NCBI RefSeq assembly: GCF_034090345.1
Contig: NZ_JAXDSS010000135.1
Span: 1-61,998 of the forward strand
Direction of reading: 5' to 3'
DNA: 61,998 nt
From: Peptoniphilus sp034090345
GTDB taxonomy: Bacteria > Bacillota > Clostridia > Tissierellales > Peptoniphilaceae
The position numbers were made by a program, and so were the translations under genes. This document shows positions 1 to 9,285 of this stretch, piece by piece. Positions within the stretch are counted from its first letter, which is position 1. Each line of letters begins with the position of its first letter. The notes beneath the pieces were generated by a model that was not told where the DNA came from, did not search any database, and was given only the letters and a program-made list of their open reading frames with translations.

Positions 1-512
1 GAGCGTAGTTGTCGACGAATCTTATAGCTACTTGCAAGTTTCGCATGGCGACATGTGGGAGAGAAAGCAATAGCGAAATCGTGGCTTGACGGACAGAAAC
101 AGGATACAAGTCGTAACAGGTGTGAAAGCCGGCTAAAACTAGTAAAGATCCAAAAGGCAACTGTAAATCCAAGGTGTAAATCCTGCAAGTAAACGATGAA
201 AGTATTAGGGCTTGTCCCGTGAGGTCTCACTAGCGATACAGCAGCAACAACGAATAGTGAGAAGTCAGCAGATGCCATAGTATGCATAGATGCAGAAGGA
301 CTTAATAATATTAATTGCAGTATTTGAAGGACTATAGTTATGATTTGATGGAATACAAGAATAGGCGCAACCAATTCTCAAGGTTCTAATAACAGAAGAA
401 TAAAGTTAAAGCAAATAAATAGTACAGTACAAGAAAAAATTGAACCGCCCGTTACAGAACAGTATGCCGGTTATGTGGTATGAGAGGGGTTACAGATTAA
501 CCCCTACTCGAT
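1..512 (+). mobile_element. Degenerate group II intron remnant (3' part, reverse transcriptase deleted)
   Basis: No protein reads through this stretch, yet it carries the signature layout of a bacterial group II intron. There is a structured domain I-like leader and, around 259-282, the motif 'gagaagtcagcagatgccat', which I recall from just upstream of many intron-encoded reverse transcriptases. Near 442-480 is a domain V-like segment (GAACCGCC ... ATGTGGTATGAGAGG). A domain VI hairpin follows (GGGGTTA/TAACCCC, 487-504), and the 3' end is CTACTCGAT at about 504-512. Only a 13-codon scrap (MEYKNRRNQFSRF) follows a plausible maturase start near 350, so the maturase is almost entirely deleted. 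The domain V stem pairs poorly, so self-splicing looks lost. The left boundary lies outside the window. The family is recognised from memory of conserved motifs, not from a search. Confidence 0.6.
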
Positions 513-595
513 TTGAAAATAATTTTTAATTCTTGAATTTATAAGTATTTTAAAAAGAAATAAGGCAGAAATTATCAATGGTAAATTTTGCAATA

Positions 596-623
596 TTGAC
601 AGTTGTGATAAAATTACTATTAA
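596..623 (+). promoter_or_regulatory. Possible promoter of the threonine ammonia-lyase gene
   Basis: TTGACA at 596-601 is followed after 16 bases by TATTAA at 618-623. The -35 is consensus but the -10 is weak. It would give a leader of about 90 bases before the GTG start, with no riboswitch or T-box fold that I can recognise. Confidence 0.35.
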
Positions 624-718
624 CATCAAATTAAGTTTGCACTTTCATAAAAGGGGAGAAGTGGGTAGGAAATGGTATATATAACTTGAATTAGAAAATT
701 AAGAGGGGGTTATTTGTA

Positions 719-1915
719 GTGAATAAATTAAGTATGGAGAGCGTATATAGTGCGGCCGAGAAACTTAAAGAGGTTGCGAGAAAAACTTCTTTAATTGAGT
801 CGAGTCAATTTAAAGGGGTTTATCTAAAAACTGAAAATTTACAGGTAACAGGTTCTTTTAAATTGAGAGGTGCATATTATAAAATATCAACTTTAAGTGA
901 AAAAGAAAAAGAAAGGGGAGTTGTTGCTTGTTCTGCCGGGAATCACGCTCAAGGAGTAGCCTTAGCATGTCAAAGACTTGGAATCAGTGCAACTATTTTT
1001 ATGCCTGAGTCAGCTCCAATTTCAAAAGTTGAGGCGACAAAATCATATGGAGCAGAAGTTAAGTTAGTGGGAAATGTATATGATGATGCATATGCTGCTG
1101 CTATAAAATATAATGAGTCAGAGGGAAAGACTTTCATACACCCTTTCAATGATGAAACTTTAATTGCAGGTCAAGGAACGGTTGGACTTGAAATTCTTCA
1201 AGAAATTGAGGATATGGATGCAATTGTAGTCCCAATAGGAGGGGGAGGGCTTATCTCCGGAGTTGCTTTTGTAGCAAAGAGTTTAAATCCAAATTGCAAG
1301 GTATACGGCGTGGAAGCTGAATCTGCAAATGCAATGAAGTTGTCTAAGGAAGCTCATCAATTGATGTGTGTTGATTCAGTTTGTACTTTTGCGGATGGTA
1401 TAGCTGTAAAAAAACCTGGAGAAGTAACTTTTGATTTAGTTGAAAAATATGTTGATGAAATAGTGACGGTATCTGAAGATGAAATTGCATCTGGTGTACT
1501 TGAGCTTATGGAAAAGCAAAAGTTAGTTTGTGAAGGATCTGGTGCGGTAGGATACTCAGCCATTAAACACGGGAAAATTCCATATGAAGGTAAAAAAGTA
1601 GCCGTTTTATTATCTGGAGGCAACATTGATGTGAATATACTTTCCAAGGTTGTTCACAGAGGACTTGTAATGAGCGGAAGAAATACTAAATTTAGATTAG
1701 TGTTGACAGACAAACCGGGACAACTTGCAAAGGTTGTAAATTTAATTGGAGATTCAGGGGCCAATATTATTAAAATTGAACATAACGAAAGTGAGGAGCA
1801 TATGGAGATAAATTGCAAAATTGTTAAATTTGTAATTGAAACAAGAGATGCAGAGCATATTAAGGAAATAAAGAACAAAATAGTTGCAAGTGGAATAAAT
1901 ATAGTAAATATGTAA
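719..1915 (+). CDS. ilvA: Threonine ammonia-lyase (threonine dehydratase), PLP-dependent, with C-terminal ACT domain
   Basis: This enzyme deaminates L-threonine (and serine) to 2-oxobutyrate (pyruvate) in the cytoplasm. It is a fold-type II PLP enzyme of 398 residues. The Schiff-base lysine lies in GSFKLRGA (about K48), and the glycine-rich phosphate loop is GGGGLIS near residue 174. The last ~75 residues (NTKFRLVLTDKPGQLAKVV...) form a single ACT domain. This length with one ACT domain fits the medium-length family that covers biosynthetic IlvA and catabolic TdcB-like enzymes. No ilv, leu or tdc genes are nearby, so a catabolic role in an amino-acid-fermenting anaerobe is as likely as isoleucine synthesis. 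The start is GTG, chosen because AGAGGGGG sits 10 bases upstream. The gene stands alone and ends at a bidirectional terminator. Confidence 0.9.
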   Translation: MNKLSMESVYSAAEKLKEVARKTSLIESSQFKGVYLKTENLQVTGSFKLRGAYYKISTLSEKEKERGVVACSAGNHAQGVALACQRLGISATIFMPESAPISKVEATKSYGAEVKLVGNVYDDAYAAAIKYNESEGKTFIHPFNDETLIAGQGTVGLEILQEIEDMDAIVVPIGGGGLISGVAFVAKSLNPNCKVYGVEAESANAMKLSKEAHQLMCVDSVCTFADGIAVKKPGEVTFDLVEKYVDEIVTVSEDEIASGVLELMEKQKLVCEGSGAVGYSAIKHGKIPYEGKKVAVLLSGGNIDVNILSKVVHRGLVMSGRNTKFRLVLTDKPGQLAKVVNLIGDSGANIIKIEHNESEEHMEINCKIVKFVIETRDAEHIKEIKNKIVASGINIVNM

Positions 1916-1940
1916 AAAAGCCGGCTAAAGGTCGGCTTTT
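1916..1940. terminator. Bidirectional terminator between ilvA and mnmH
   Basis: The 10-bp stem 1916-1925/1931-1940 (AAAAGCCGGC with GTCGGCTTTT) has A and T tracts on either side, so it can stop both convergent genes. It overlaps the last bases of mnmH. Confidence 0.8.
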
Positions 1941-2958
1941 ACAGCGTCTGTATAAAATTTTGTAAGTTTTCTAAGATTAGTTCATCGTTATTTAAATGCA
2001 AGTCATCTTTGGAATAATTTATGGCGTAATGATTATCGTAGTAGTTTAAGATTAAATCTTTTATGACAAATTCAAGATCGTTATTTTCAACATGGGATTT
2101 ATATGAATTAATTCTATCTTCGGATATATACTTACTTAAATTATAGAGTGCTGAGTTGATTTCTTCTTTTGTGCCATTTACATAGTCTCTTTTTATTCGA
2201 GCAACTCTATTTTCAATGGTATCTTCTATAACTATGTTGGTTCCTTTGTACATTTTATCTAATAAGTATTTCGGAAGTAAGATATTTCCTATTCTACTAC
2301 TCTCACCTTCTAAAAATATTAAATCGGATGTTTTCAAAAGAGAGTTATAAAGAAGAGATTCAAATTGTTTTTGAGAAGGCTGAGGATTTAAACCCAGACT
2401 ACCAAATGAACTCCCACGGTGGTTTGCAAGTTCTTCGAGATTTAAGATGGATAGCCCTGAATTTTTTAACCTATTTAATATTTCTGTTTTACCGACTCCG
2501 GTTTTTCCGTGGAGAACTACAAAGTTTTTAGTGTATACTAACCGCTCCAAGTTTTCTCGTATATATTTTCTATACGATTTATAACCCCCGATTAATTTTT
2601 TTACAGGGATTCCCAAACTTCTTAAAAATTGAAAGAATACTGTGCTTCTATACCCACCTCTTGCACAGTACAAAACTACATGGTCATAATTTTTTATAAG
2701 TTCTAAAATATCATCAAAGAAAGTTGATAATTTAGCGGCGGCGTATTTAACTGATAGAGATTTTGCTCTATCTATTTCTCCATTGTCAAATAAAGTGCCT
2801 ACAATTTTTCTCTCTTCGTTGTTTAAAATTGGGAAGTTGATGGCTCCCAAGATATTAAAATCTTTAAATTCAATTGGACTTCTCATATCTATTAATATAT
2901 AAGTTTCATTTTTATCGCTATATTCAAATAAGTCTTTCGGACTAATTTCAAATTTCAT
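1939..2958 (-). CDS. mnmH: tRNA 2-selenouridine synthase (rhodanese plus P-loop domains)
   Basis: MnmH (SelU/YbbB) replaces sulfur by selenium at the wobble 2-thiouridine of tRNAs, via a geranylated intermediate and selenophosphate. The 339-residue protein has an N-terminal rhodanese domain (about residues 8-130) with the family's active-site loop CARGGYRS. It then has a P-loop (LHGKTGVGKTEIL, near 150-160), as in characterised MnmH. The length is slightly below the ~360 of E. coli. The ATG has a good AAGGTGATG site upstream on the minus strand. The neighbouring genes are unrelated. Presence of mnmH implies that selenophosphate synthetase (SelD) is encoded elsewhere, which is inference. Confidence 0.9.
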   Translation of the reverse strand: MKFEISPKDLFEYSDKNETYILIDMRSPIEFKDFNILGAINFPILNNEERKIVGTLFDNGEIDRAKSLSVKYAAAKLSTFFDDILELIKNYDHVVLYCARGGYRSTVFFQFLRSLGIPVKKLIGGYKSYRKYIRENLERLVYTKNFVVLHGKTGVGKTEILNRLKNSGLSILNLEELANHRGSSFGSLGLNPQPSQKQFESLLYNSLLKTSDLIFLEGESSRIGNILLPKYLLDKMYKGTNIVIEDTIENRVARIKRDYVNGTKEEINSALYNLSKYISEDRINSYKSHVENNDLEFVIKDLILNYYDNHYAINYSKDDLHLNNDELILENLQNFIQTL

Positions 2959-3049
2959 TTCATCACCTTAGAATATTATAAACCTATAAGATAAAAACAT
3001 GTAACATATGTAATAAAATTTTAAAAATTTATTTATATTTACTTTGCTT

Positions 3050-3079
3050 TTGGTGTATTAAACACTGATATAATATAAT
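3050..3079 (+). promoter_or_regulatory. Probable promoter of the MacA/MacB-type exporter operon
   Basis: Two overlapping TATAAT boxes lie at 3069-3074 and 3074-3079. TTGGTG at 3050-3055 sits 18 bases before the second. The nearest downstream gene starts at 3147, about 60 bases past the expected transcript start. Confidence 0.45.
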
Positions 3080-3146
3080 GTATATAAAGTCAATAATATA
3101 ATAAATATGAATAAAATAAATTGGCCAATTTAATAGGGGGATAATT

Positions 3147-5093
3147 TTGAAGATTAAAAATTTTATTTTAGGACATAAGAAAATAGCCATAGCTCTGGGG
3201 ATAGTATTGGCTCTTCTAATAGGCAGATCGATTTTAGGAAGAGGTGATAAAAGTAAGTATGTTCAATTACCCAAAATAGAAACTACTGAGATAAGAAAAA
3301 AGGATTTTTCTAACATGATAAAAGAAAGTGGAAAGGTAAAAAGTGAAGATTCAGTAGATATATTTGCTGAAAAAAACCTACCTGTTGAAAGTGTAGAGGT
3401 AAAAGTGGGAGATGAGGTGATTGCAGGGCAGATTATAGCTAAACTGGACGATTCTTCATTAAAACAACAAATAAAGGCGAAAGAAGCTCTTATTGCGTCT
3501 AATAATAGAACTTCAGGAATTCAAGTAAAAAGTGCCAAGGATAAATTAAATGGGGCATTAAAGGGAAAGAATGATGGGACAAATTCACAAGTTGTGAGTG
3601 CAAATGCCAATGTATTACAAACTTATGACCAATGGCAATTAGCTGAAAAAACATATGATGATTATTTAAGAAGTTTAAATATGGGATATAATGAAGCTTT
3701 AGTTGCAAAAAAAGGTAATGACACTAGTTTACAAAATAATTTAAATAGCCAAAATCTTATTTATGAGCAAACAAAACAGAAATTGACAGAATCTGTATCC
3801 TTAGCAGAGAATGCAAGAAGAAGCTACAATGAGTTGACAGCGAAACTTGATAGATTAAAAGCGGAAGATGAGTCTGTAACAAGAAAAATAAATGAATTAA
3901 ATATAGACTTAGGTGATATAAAGACAAGAGCAGAAAGTGGTTTATCTAGTGTTGAAAAAGGACAACAAGGAAATAATGTAAACGCAGGGAAAAAAGGACC
4001 AAGCCCTGAAGATATCTCAAGAATTCAAGATGAAGTCAACAGTAAAACTAGAGAGATAAACGAAAGAACTATAGATTCTCAACAAATTAAAGCTAAAATA
4101 GCCGAAGTAGAAGCTGAAAGATCAAAGTTTAAATCACAAATCGATAGTAATGAAGAGACAAGATTGTCTTTAGAAAAAGAATTGGCACAACAAGAACAGA
4201 ATCTTGTAAACACAAAGAACACACTTAATACTCAAATAGGTCAAGATCAACTTTCGAAACGTTCAAGGGAAGATGTTTTAAATACTTATAGAAAAAATGC
4301 TGCAGATGCGAAAAATGTATATGAAAATGCAAAGAAGAATTTGACAGTTGCTCTTGCAGCACAAGAGGCTGAAATAAGAAGTCTTGAGTCAGGTCTTGAA
4401 CAAGCCAAGGCAAGTGGAGATAATGGGGTTAATTCAGTAGATTTGAAGAATTTGTATGAAGAACTTGAAAAGACGGTTATAAAAGCTCCTATCTCAGGAA
4501 CAATTACAAAGGTGGATATGGTAAAAGGACAAGCTCCAACGGCATCTCTTGCTCAAATACAGACTGTAAAGAGAACAATAATTGAGTCTCAAATAAAGGA
4601 ATATGATTATCCTAAGATAAAAGTGGGAATGGAAGTTGAGGTTACGGCTGATGCGTTAGGCAAGAATGAAGTATTTAAAGGCAGGGTTGAGTCCATATCT
4701 CCAACTCCTAAAGCTGCTGAATCTAACCAAGGACAAACACAATCACAAGAAGTAGCTTATACAAGTAAAATTTCAATTGATGATCCGCAATTAAAGCTTA
4801 AACCTGGTATGAGTGTTAGGACAAAATATATACTAGAATCTAAAAAAGATGTAATAATAGTCCCTACAAGTGCAATTTACAAAAAAAATGACAAGAGTTT
4901 TATGCTTGTTGTAGACGATAAAGATGTAACGGAAATTAGAGAAATTGAAGTAAAAGTTGTAACAGGAAATGACGTGGAGAGTGTAATAACATCAAAGGAT
5001 TTAAAGGGGAAAATGAGAGTTATAAATTCTGCTGATAAGTATCAATCAGGAACAACAGTACAACTTACAGAAGAAATGGAAGAAAAGAAATGA
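3147..5093 (+). CDS. HlyD/MacA-family efflux adaptor with very long coiled coil
   Basis: This is a membrane-fusion (adaptor) subunit for the ABC exporter encoded next. It has one N-terminal membrane anchor (residues 11-30). Lipoyl/barrel-sandwich halves lie at about 65-101 and 440-470 (KAPISGTITKVDMVKGQ), and a beta-barrel domain follows at 470-640. Between the lipoyl halves lies an unusually long, charged, Gln/Glu/Lys-rich coiled-coil region (about 102-440), with a flexible Gly/Asn/Pro break near 266-290. Typical Gram-positive MacA-like adaptors have roughly 380-400 residues; this one has 648, and the extra is nearly all coil. The start is TTG with TAGGGGG upstream. Its stop overlaps the ATPase start (ATGA), so the two are translationally coupled. 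The substrate is unknown; peptides or antimicrobials are usual for this family. Confidence 0.85.
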   Translation: MKIKNFILGHKKIAIALGIVLALLIGRSILGRGDKSKYVQLPKIETTEIRKKDFSNMIKESGKVKSEDSVDIFAEKNLPVESVEVKVGDEVIAGQIIAKLDDSSLKQQIKAKEALIASNNRTSGIQVKSAKDKLNGALKGKNDGTNSQVVSANANVLQTYDQWQLAEKTYDDYLRSLNMGYNEALVAKKGNDTSLQNNLNSQNLIYEQTKQKLTESVSLAENARRSYNELTAKLDRLKAEDESVTRKINELNIDLGDIKTRAESGLSSVEKGQQGNNVNAGKKGPSPEDISRIQDEVNSKTREINERTIDSQQIKAKIAEVEAERSKFKSQIDSNEETRLSLEKELAQQEQNLVNTKNTLNTQIGQDQLSKRSREDVLNTYRKNAADAKNVYENAKKNLTVALAAQEAEIRSLESGLEQAKASGDNGVNSVDLKNLYEELEKTVIKAPISGTITKVDMVKGQAPTASLAQIQTVKRTIIESQIKEYDYPKIKVGMEVEVTADALGKNEVFKGRVESISPTPKAAESNQGQTQSQEVAYTSKISIDDPQLKLKPGMSVRTKYILESKKDVIIVPTSAIYKKNDKSFMLVVDDKDVTEIREIEVKVVTGNDVESVITSKDLKGKMRVINSADKYQSGTTVQLTEEMEEKK

Positions 5094-5764
5094 AAAAATT
5101 GATATTGATGAAGAATATCATCAAGAGATATTATATAGGGCAACCGAATGAGTTAGAAATTCTTCATGGGATAGATGTAAATATATACGAGGGAGAATTT
5201 GTATCTATAGTTGGTGCTTCCGGATCAGGGAAGAGTACACTTATGAATATAATTGGACTGCTTGATAGGCAGACCGAGGGAGAATATTTTTTAGACGGAG
5301 TGAATATGAGTGAAGCAAAAGACTCAGAACTTTCAGGGATACGAAATCAAAAAATAGGTTTTGTATTCCAAAACTTTAATCTAATACCAAGGCTTTCTGC
5401 GAGGAAAAATGTGGAGCTGCCAATGATATATTCAAAAAATAAAAAAGATATGAGTAGCAGAGCTATGGAACTTTTGGAATTGGTTGAGATGTCTGAAAGA
5501 GCTAATCACAATCCCAACGAATTGTCAGGGGGACAAAAACAAAGGGTGGCTATTGCAAGGGCGATGGCAAATAGTCCTAGTATATTGTTAGCCGACGAGC
5601 CAACCGGAGCACTTGATACAAAGACGGGAAGAAGTGTAATGGATTTGTTTCATAGGCTAAATAAAGAACAAGGCATGACTATAGTTTTAATAACTCATAA
5701 TCCTGAATTAGCTGAAGAAACTGGGAGGGTACTTACTATGTCAGATGGAAGGATAATAGAATAA
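5090..5764 (+). CDS. ABC transporter ATP-binding protein, MacB/LolD type
   Basis: This is the nucleotide-binding subunit of the exporter. The 224 residues carry Walker A GASGSGKST (about residue 42), the Q-loop VFQNFNLIP, the signature LSGGQKQR, Walker B ILLADEPTGALD and a switch histidine (LITHNPE). The LLADEPTGALD form is typical of the MacB/LolD/FtsE group that drives FtsX-like permeases. It overlaps the adaptor gene by 4 bases upstream and shares one base with the permease downstream, so the three form one operon. Because the permease is separate, this is a split version of Gram-negative MacB. Confidence 0.92.
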   Translation: MKKLILMKNIIKRYYIGQPNELEILHGIDVNIYEGEFVSIVGASGSGKSTLMNIIGLLDRQTEGEYFLDGVNMSEAKDSELSGIRNQKIGFVFQNFNLIPRLSARKNVELPMIYSKNKKDMSSRAMELLELVEMSERANHNPNELSGGQKQRVAIARAMANSPSILLADEPTGALDTKTGRSVMDLFHRLNKEQGMTIVLITHNPELAEETGRVLTMSDGRIIE

Positions 5765-7014
5765 TGAATATACTTGAAAATATAACCATGGCACTGGAGG
5801 GACTAAAACTTAACAAGATGAGGTCTTTTTTGACAATGCTTGGGATAATAATAGGTATAGCTTCTGTAATTTCAATTCTCACAATAGGACAAGCGATGTC
5901 AAAGTCGGTATCTGATGGGTTTGATAAATTTAATAAAAATATGTTTCAAGTAGGCCTTAGACCTAAAGAAGGCTATAGCTGGACAGATATACAAAATAGA
6001 GATTTTTTTAAATCTGAGGATACAGAATTTCTTAAACAACGATTTGGAAGTTTTATAAAGTTTATTATATTACAGGGTGACGGTAAAGGAGCTAAGATAA
6101 AAACTGAGCAAGGTAAGGATTTAAAAGTAAATATTAATCCGAGTACAGAAGGTGTGAAGGAAATTCAAAAATTAAAGATGCTGTCCGGAGAATTTTATAA
6201 TGAAAATGATGTTCAAGCGTATAGAGAAGTTTGTATCATAAGTGACAAAGTAGCAAAAGATTTGTTTGGTGGATATTCAGAAGCTTTAGGGAAAGAAGTA
6301 GAAGTTGATACCGGGAATGGTATATATGTTTACAGGTGTAAAGGTGTTTATAAAAATGAAACTATAAACTTTGGCGCCTTGGGAGGACAAACTGAAGATA
6401 GTACAACGTTGTACATTCCATATACAGTAGGAGTTAGAGATTTTGAAAAAAATGATCAGAAGTTTATGAATTTCAGCATAATAACTAATAAAGCAGAGGA
6501 TATAGATTTTGCCACAAAAGAAATAGAAAAATACTATAATGAAAATAAATTTGCTGAAAATGAAGTTGTCAGGGTTGAAGCTAAATCCATAGGATCGGAA
6601 CTTGAGCAAATAACATCAATTATGTCAAATGTTAAATTGGCAATAGGAGGAATAGCGGCAATTTCATTATTAGTAGGTGGAATTGGGGTAATGAATATAC
6701 TTCTTGTTTCTGTTACAGAGAGAACCAGAGAAATAGGGGTTAGAAAGGCATTAGGAGCTACTTCAAAAGATATTAGAGGGCAATTTATAACAGAAAGTAT
6801 TATAATATGTATAATAGGTGGAATAATAGGGGTGTTGTTGGGAGGTTCGCTCGGATATCTTGCTTCATCAATGATGAAGTTACCAACACTTCCAAATATT
6901 TTATCTATAGTAATTGCAGTTGGCTTCTCTATGAGCATAGGAATTTTCTTTGGATATTATCCGGCGAATAAAGCTGCAAAATTAAATCCTATAGATGCTT
7001 TGAGGTATGAATAA
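5764..7014 (+). CDS. ABC transporter permease, MacB/FtsX type
   Basis: This is the membrane subunit of the MacA-MacB-like exporter. It has 416 residues with the standard layout: TM1 at about 20-42 (FLTMLGIIIGIASVISILTI), a large extracellular MacB_PCD domain (about 45-280), and three C-terminal membrane segments forming the FtsX domain (about 285-405). The conserved cytoplasmic loop RTREIGVRKALGA lies between TM2 and TM3. It begins in the stop codon of the ATPase gene and ends exactly where the methyltransferase ATG begins, so all four genes are probably co-transcribed. Such systems act by mechanotransmission rather than by moving substrate through the membrane; that is family knowledge. Confidence 0.9.
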   Translation: MNILENITMALEGLKLNKMRSFLTMLGIIIGIASVISILTIGQAMSKSVSDGFDKFNKNMFQVGLRPKEGYSWTDIQNRDFFKSEDTEFLKQRFGSFIKFIILQGDGKGAKIKTEQGKDLKVNINPSTEGVKEIQKLKMLSGEFYNENDVQAYREVCIISDKVAKDLFGGYSEALGKEVEVDTGNGIYVYRCKGVYKNETINFGALGGQTEDSTTLYIPYTVGVRDFEKNDQKFMNFSIITNKAEDIDFATKEIEKYYNENKFAENEVVRVEAKSIGSELEQITSIMSNVKLAIGGIAAISLLVGGIGVMNILLVSVTERTREIGVRKALGATSKDIRGQFITESIIICIIGGIIGVLLGGSLGYLASSMMKLPTLPNILSIVIAVGFSMSIGIFFGYYPANKAAKLNPIDALRYE

Positions 7015-8135
7015 TGAATTTAAATATTATAGTGACTGTGAATTTTGGACTTGAATCAGTAGTAAAAAGAGAATTATATGATTTGGGGTATGGAGATTTA
7101 ACAGTTCAAGATGGACGAATAAAATTTAATGGCGACTTGAGAGATGTCGCCATTTTAAATTTAAGACTTAGATGTGCAGAGAGAGTTTTAATAGAGATTG
7201 GGAATTTTAAAGCTCTTAGCTTTGAGGAACTCTTTGATAATATAAATGCTATAGATTGGGAAGAATGGATTTCTGAAGATGGAAATTTCATAATAAATTC
7301 TAAGAGTTATAAGTCAAAATTGTTCTCTCTTTCTGATATTCAAAGAATTTCAGAAAAAGCAATAATAAAGAGTTTGCAAAGAACTTACAAAAGAAACAGA
7401 TTTGAAAAATCTGCAGAGAGGTACTCTATAGAAGTTGCAATTAGAAATGATATTGTCTCTGTGACTTTGGACACATCAGGAGAAGGGCTGCATAAGAGGG
7501 GATATAGAGAGGCTTCATACAAGGCACCTATAACAGAAACTCTCGCAGCGGCAATGGTCCAATTGTCTTATTGGAAACCGGAGAGGCTGTTGGTAGATCC
7601 GTTCTGTGGATCAGGGACTATTTTGATTGAGGCAGCTATGATGGCTAAAAAAATAGCGCCGGGACTTATGAGAAAATTTGATTTTGAAAAATTTATCTTT
7701 ATCGATGAATCTCTTTTAAAAGAAGAAAAGGCGAGATGTTATTCGGAGATAGATTATGATAAGAAGTTAAATATAATAGGCTCTGACATTTCAAGGAAAG
7801 CTATAGAAATAGCAAAGTCAAATGCGGAAATTTTAGGACTTGAAGAAGATATAACTTTCTTTGTAAAAGATGTTAGAGATTTAGACTTACCTGATAACTA
7901 TGGCGTGATAATAACAAATCCACCTTATGGTATCAGAATAGGAGTAGATGAAGTAGATGAATTAGAGCAAGCTCTAAAGGTTCTCTATAAATCCGTTCCA
8001 ACATACTCAATGTATGTAATTTCGGCAGATGAAAAACTTGAAAAGAATTTAGGTAAAAGCAATAAAAATAGAAAACTTTATAACGGAAGATTACTCTCCT
8101 ATTTGTATCAATACTTTGGTCCTAAACCGTTATAG
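7014..8135 (+). CDS. THUMP-domain class I SAM-dependent RNA methyltransferase (YpsC/RlmL-like)
   Basis: Likely a 23S rRNA guanine-N2 methyltransferase, homologous to the N-terminal half of E. coli RlmKL and to B. subtilis YpsC. The 373-residue protein starts with a ferredoxin-like/THUMP region (about 1-160). A Rossmann methyltransferase domain follows, with the SAM motif DPFCGSGTILIEAA (near residue 195) and the catalytic motif ITNPPYG (near 300), typical of N-methylation of a base. Its ATG overlaps the permease stop by one base, so it belongs to the exporter transcription unit with no obvious functional link. The exact target nucleotide cannot be read from sequence. Confidence 0.87.
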   Translation: MNLNIIVTVNFGLESVVKRELYDLGYGDLTVQDGRIKFNGDLRDVAILNLRLRCAERVLIEIGNFKALSFEELFDNINAIDWEEWISEDGNFIINSKSYKSKLFSLSDIQRISEKAIIKSLQRTYKRNRFEKSAERYSIEVAIRNDIVSVTLDTSGEGLHKRGYREASYKAPITETLAAAMVQLSYWKPERLLVDPFCGSGTILIEAAMMAKKIAPGLMRKFDFEKFIFIDESLLKEEKARCYSEIDYDKKLNIIGSDISRKAIEIAKSNAEILGLEEDITFFVKDVRDLDLPDNYGVIITNPPYGIRIGVDEVDELEQALKVLYKSVPTYSMYVISADEKLEKNLGKSNKNRKLYNGRLLSYLYQYFGPKPL

Positions 8136-8140
8136 TGTGT

Positions 8141-8168
8141 TTGTAAAGCAATATTAGTATGGTATAAT
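8141..8168 (+). promoter_or_regulatory. Promoter before the PAS-PP2C phosphatase gene
   Basis: TTGTAA at 8141-8146 and TATAAT at 8163-8168 are separated by 16 bases, 23 bases before the start codon. AAGGAGAGG follows as the ribosome binding site. Confidence 0.6.
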
Positions 8169-8190
8169 TAATATCAAGGAGAGGTTCGCT

Positions 8191-9285
8191 ATGAATGAAG
8201 ATTTAGAAGAAGTTTTAAAAAATTCAAAATTAAATTATCAAATATTAGATGGAATAGTGGACTTGGTGAGAGTTTTAGACCATAGAAATGAAGTGGTCTA
8301 TGTAAATCAAGCTATGAAAGATACTTTAGGGTATGATACTGAAAATTTGATTTGCAATATTTATGATAATATCTTGAAATCGAAAATTACAAAGAGAACG
8401 CTTGAAACAGGAGAAGTAATTCAAAGAGAAGAAACTATTCAAGATAAGTTGTATTCAGTAAAATGCTCACCTATTAAAAGTGACGAAAAAATAATAGGCG
8501 TTGTAGAAGTGTTTAGAAATATTTCCCAAGAGAGAAAATTGATTTCAGCCATTGTAGAAAAGAATAAATCTATGACAGTTGAAATGAATCATGCCAGAAA
8601 AATTCAAACGGCATTGCTACCTGAAAAAGGATTTTTTGGGGTGTTAAATGTAGATTATCTATACAGACCTTCAAATTTACTTAGCGGAGATATGTTTGAT
8701 ATATTTGAAATAGACGATGACCACTTGGGGATATATATTGCAGATACTGTTGGACATGGTTTTGCAGCGTCAATGGTAACTATGTTTATTAGAATTACAA
8801 TGCGTACAATATCGTATGGCAAAAAGTTGAGACCATCAATGTTACTACAAGAGCTTTGGAGGAGATTTAAAAATTTGGGACTCGACTTTGAAATATATTT
8901 TACTTGCTTTTACGGAGTGTTTAATAAGAAAACAGGGCAGTTCACGTACTCGAATGCAGGACATTTTCCTTGTCCCTTGATAGTACAAGGTGAAATAATA
9001 AAAGAAATAGAAGTGGAAGGATATCCAATTTCCAGATTTTTCGATAAGGTTGAATACAAAGAATACAGTATAAAATTAAATACATCTGACAAAGTCATAA
9101 TGATGAGTGATGGAGTTAGTGAAGTTATGAATTATGAAAATGAACCTTATGGAATAGAAAGAATTAAAGATATCATGCTAAAAAATGAAACTGACGAACT
9201 TTTGAAGCTTAAACAATCTATTTATAGTTATATGTGGGGCGAACAAAAGGATGATATAACTGCTCTTTTGATAAAGGTTTGGTAG
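8191..9285 (+). CDS. PAS-domain PP2C-type serine phosphatase (RsbU/RsbP/SpoIIE-like)
   Basis: The 364-residue cytoplasmic protein joins a sensory PAS domain (about 12-120; VDLVRVLDHRNEVVYVNQAM) to a linker helix (NHARKIQTALLPEK) and a SpoIIE/PP2C phosphatase domain (about 140-364). Metal-binding aspartates are visible in SGDMFDIFEID, IADTVGHGFAAS, MMSDGVSEV and the terminal DDITALLI. Relatives dephosphorylate an STAS-domain anti-anti-sigma factor in partner-switching control of stress sigma factors. No STAS protein or anti-sigma kinase lies in this window, so the partner is encoded elsewhere. The gene directly abuts pgi (TAG followed by ATG) and the two are probably co-transcribed. Confidence 0.85.
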   Translation: MNEDLEEVLKNSKLNYQILDGIVDLVRVLDHRNEVVYVNQAMKDTLGYDTENLICNIYDNILKSKITKRTLETGEVIQREETIQDKLYSVKCSPIKSDEKIIGVVEVFRNISQERKLISAIVEKNKSMTVEMNHARKIQTALLPEKGFFGVLNVDYLYRPSNLLSGDMFDIFEIDDDHLGIYIADTVGHGFAASMVTMFIRITMRTISYGKKLRPSMLLQELWRRFKNLGLDFEIYFTCFYGVFNKKTGQFTYSNAGHFPCPLIVQGEIIKEIEVEGYPISRFFDKVEYKEYSIKLNTSDKVIMMSDGVSEVMNYENEPYGIERIKDIMLKNETDELLKLKQSIYSYMWGEQKDDITALLIKVW

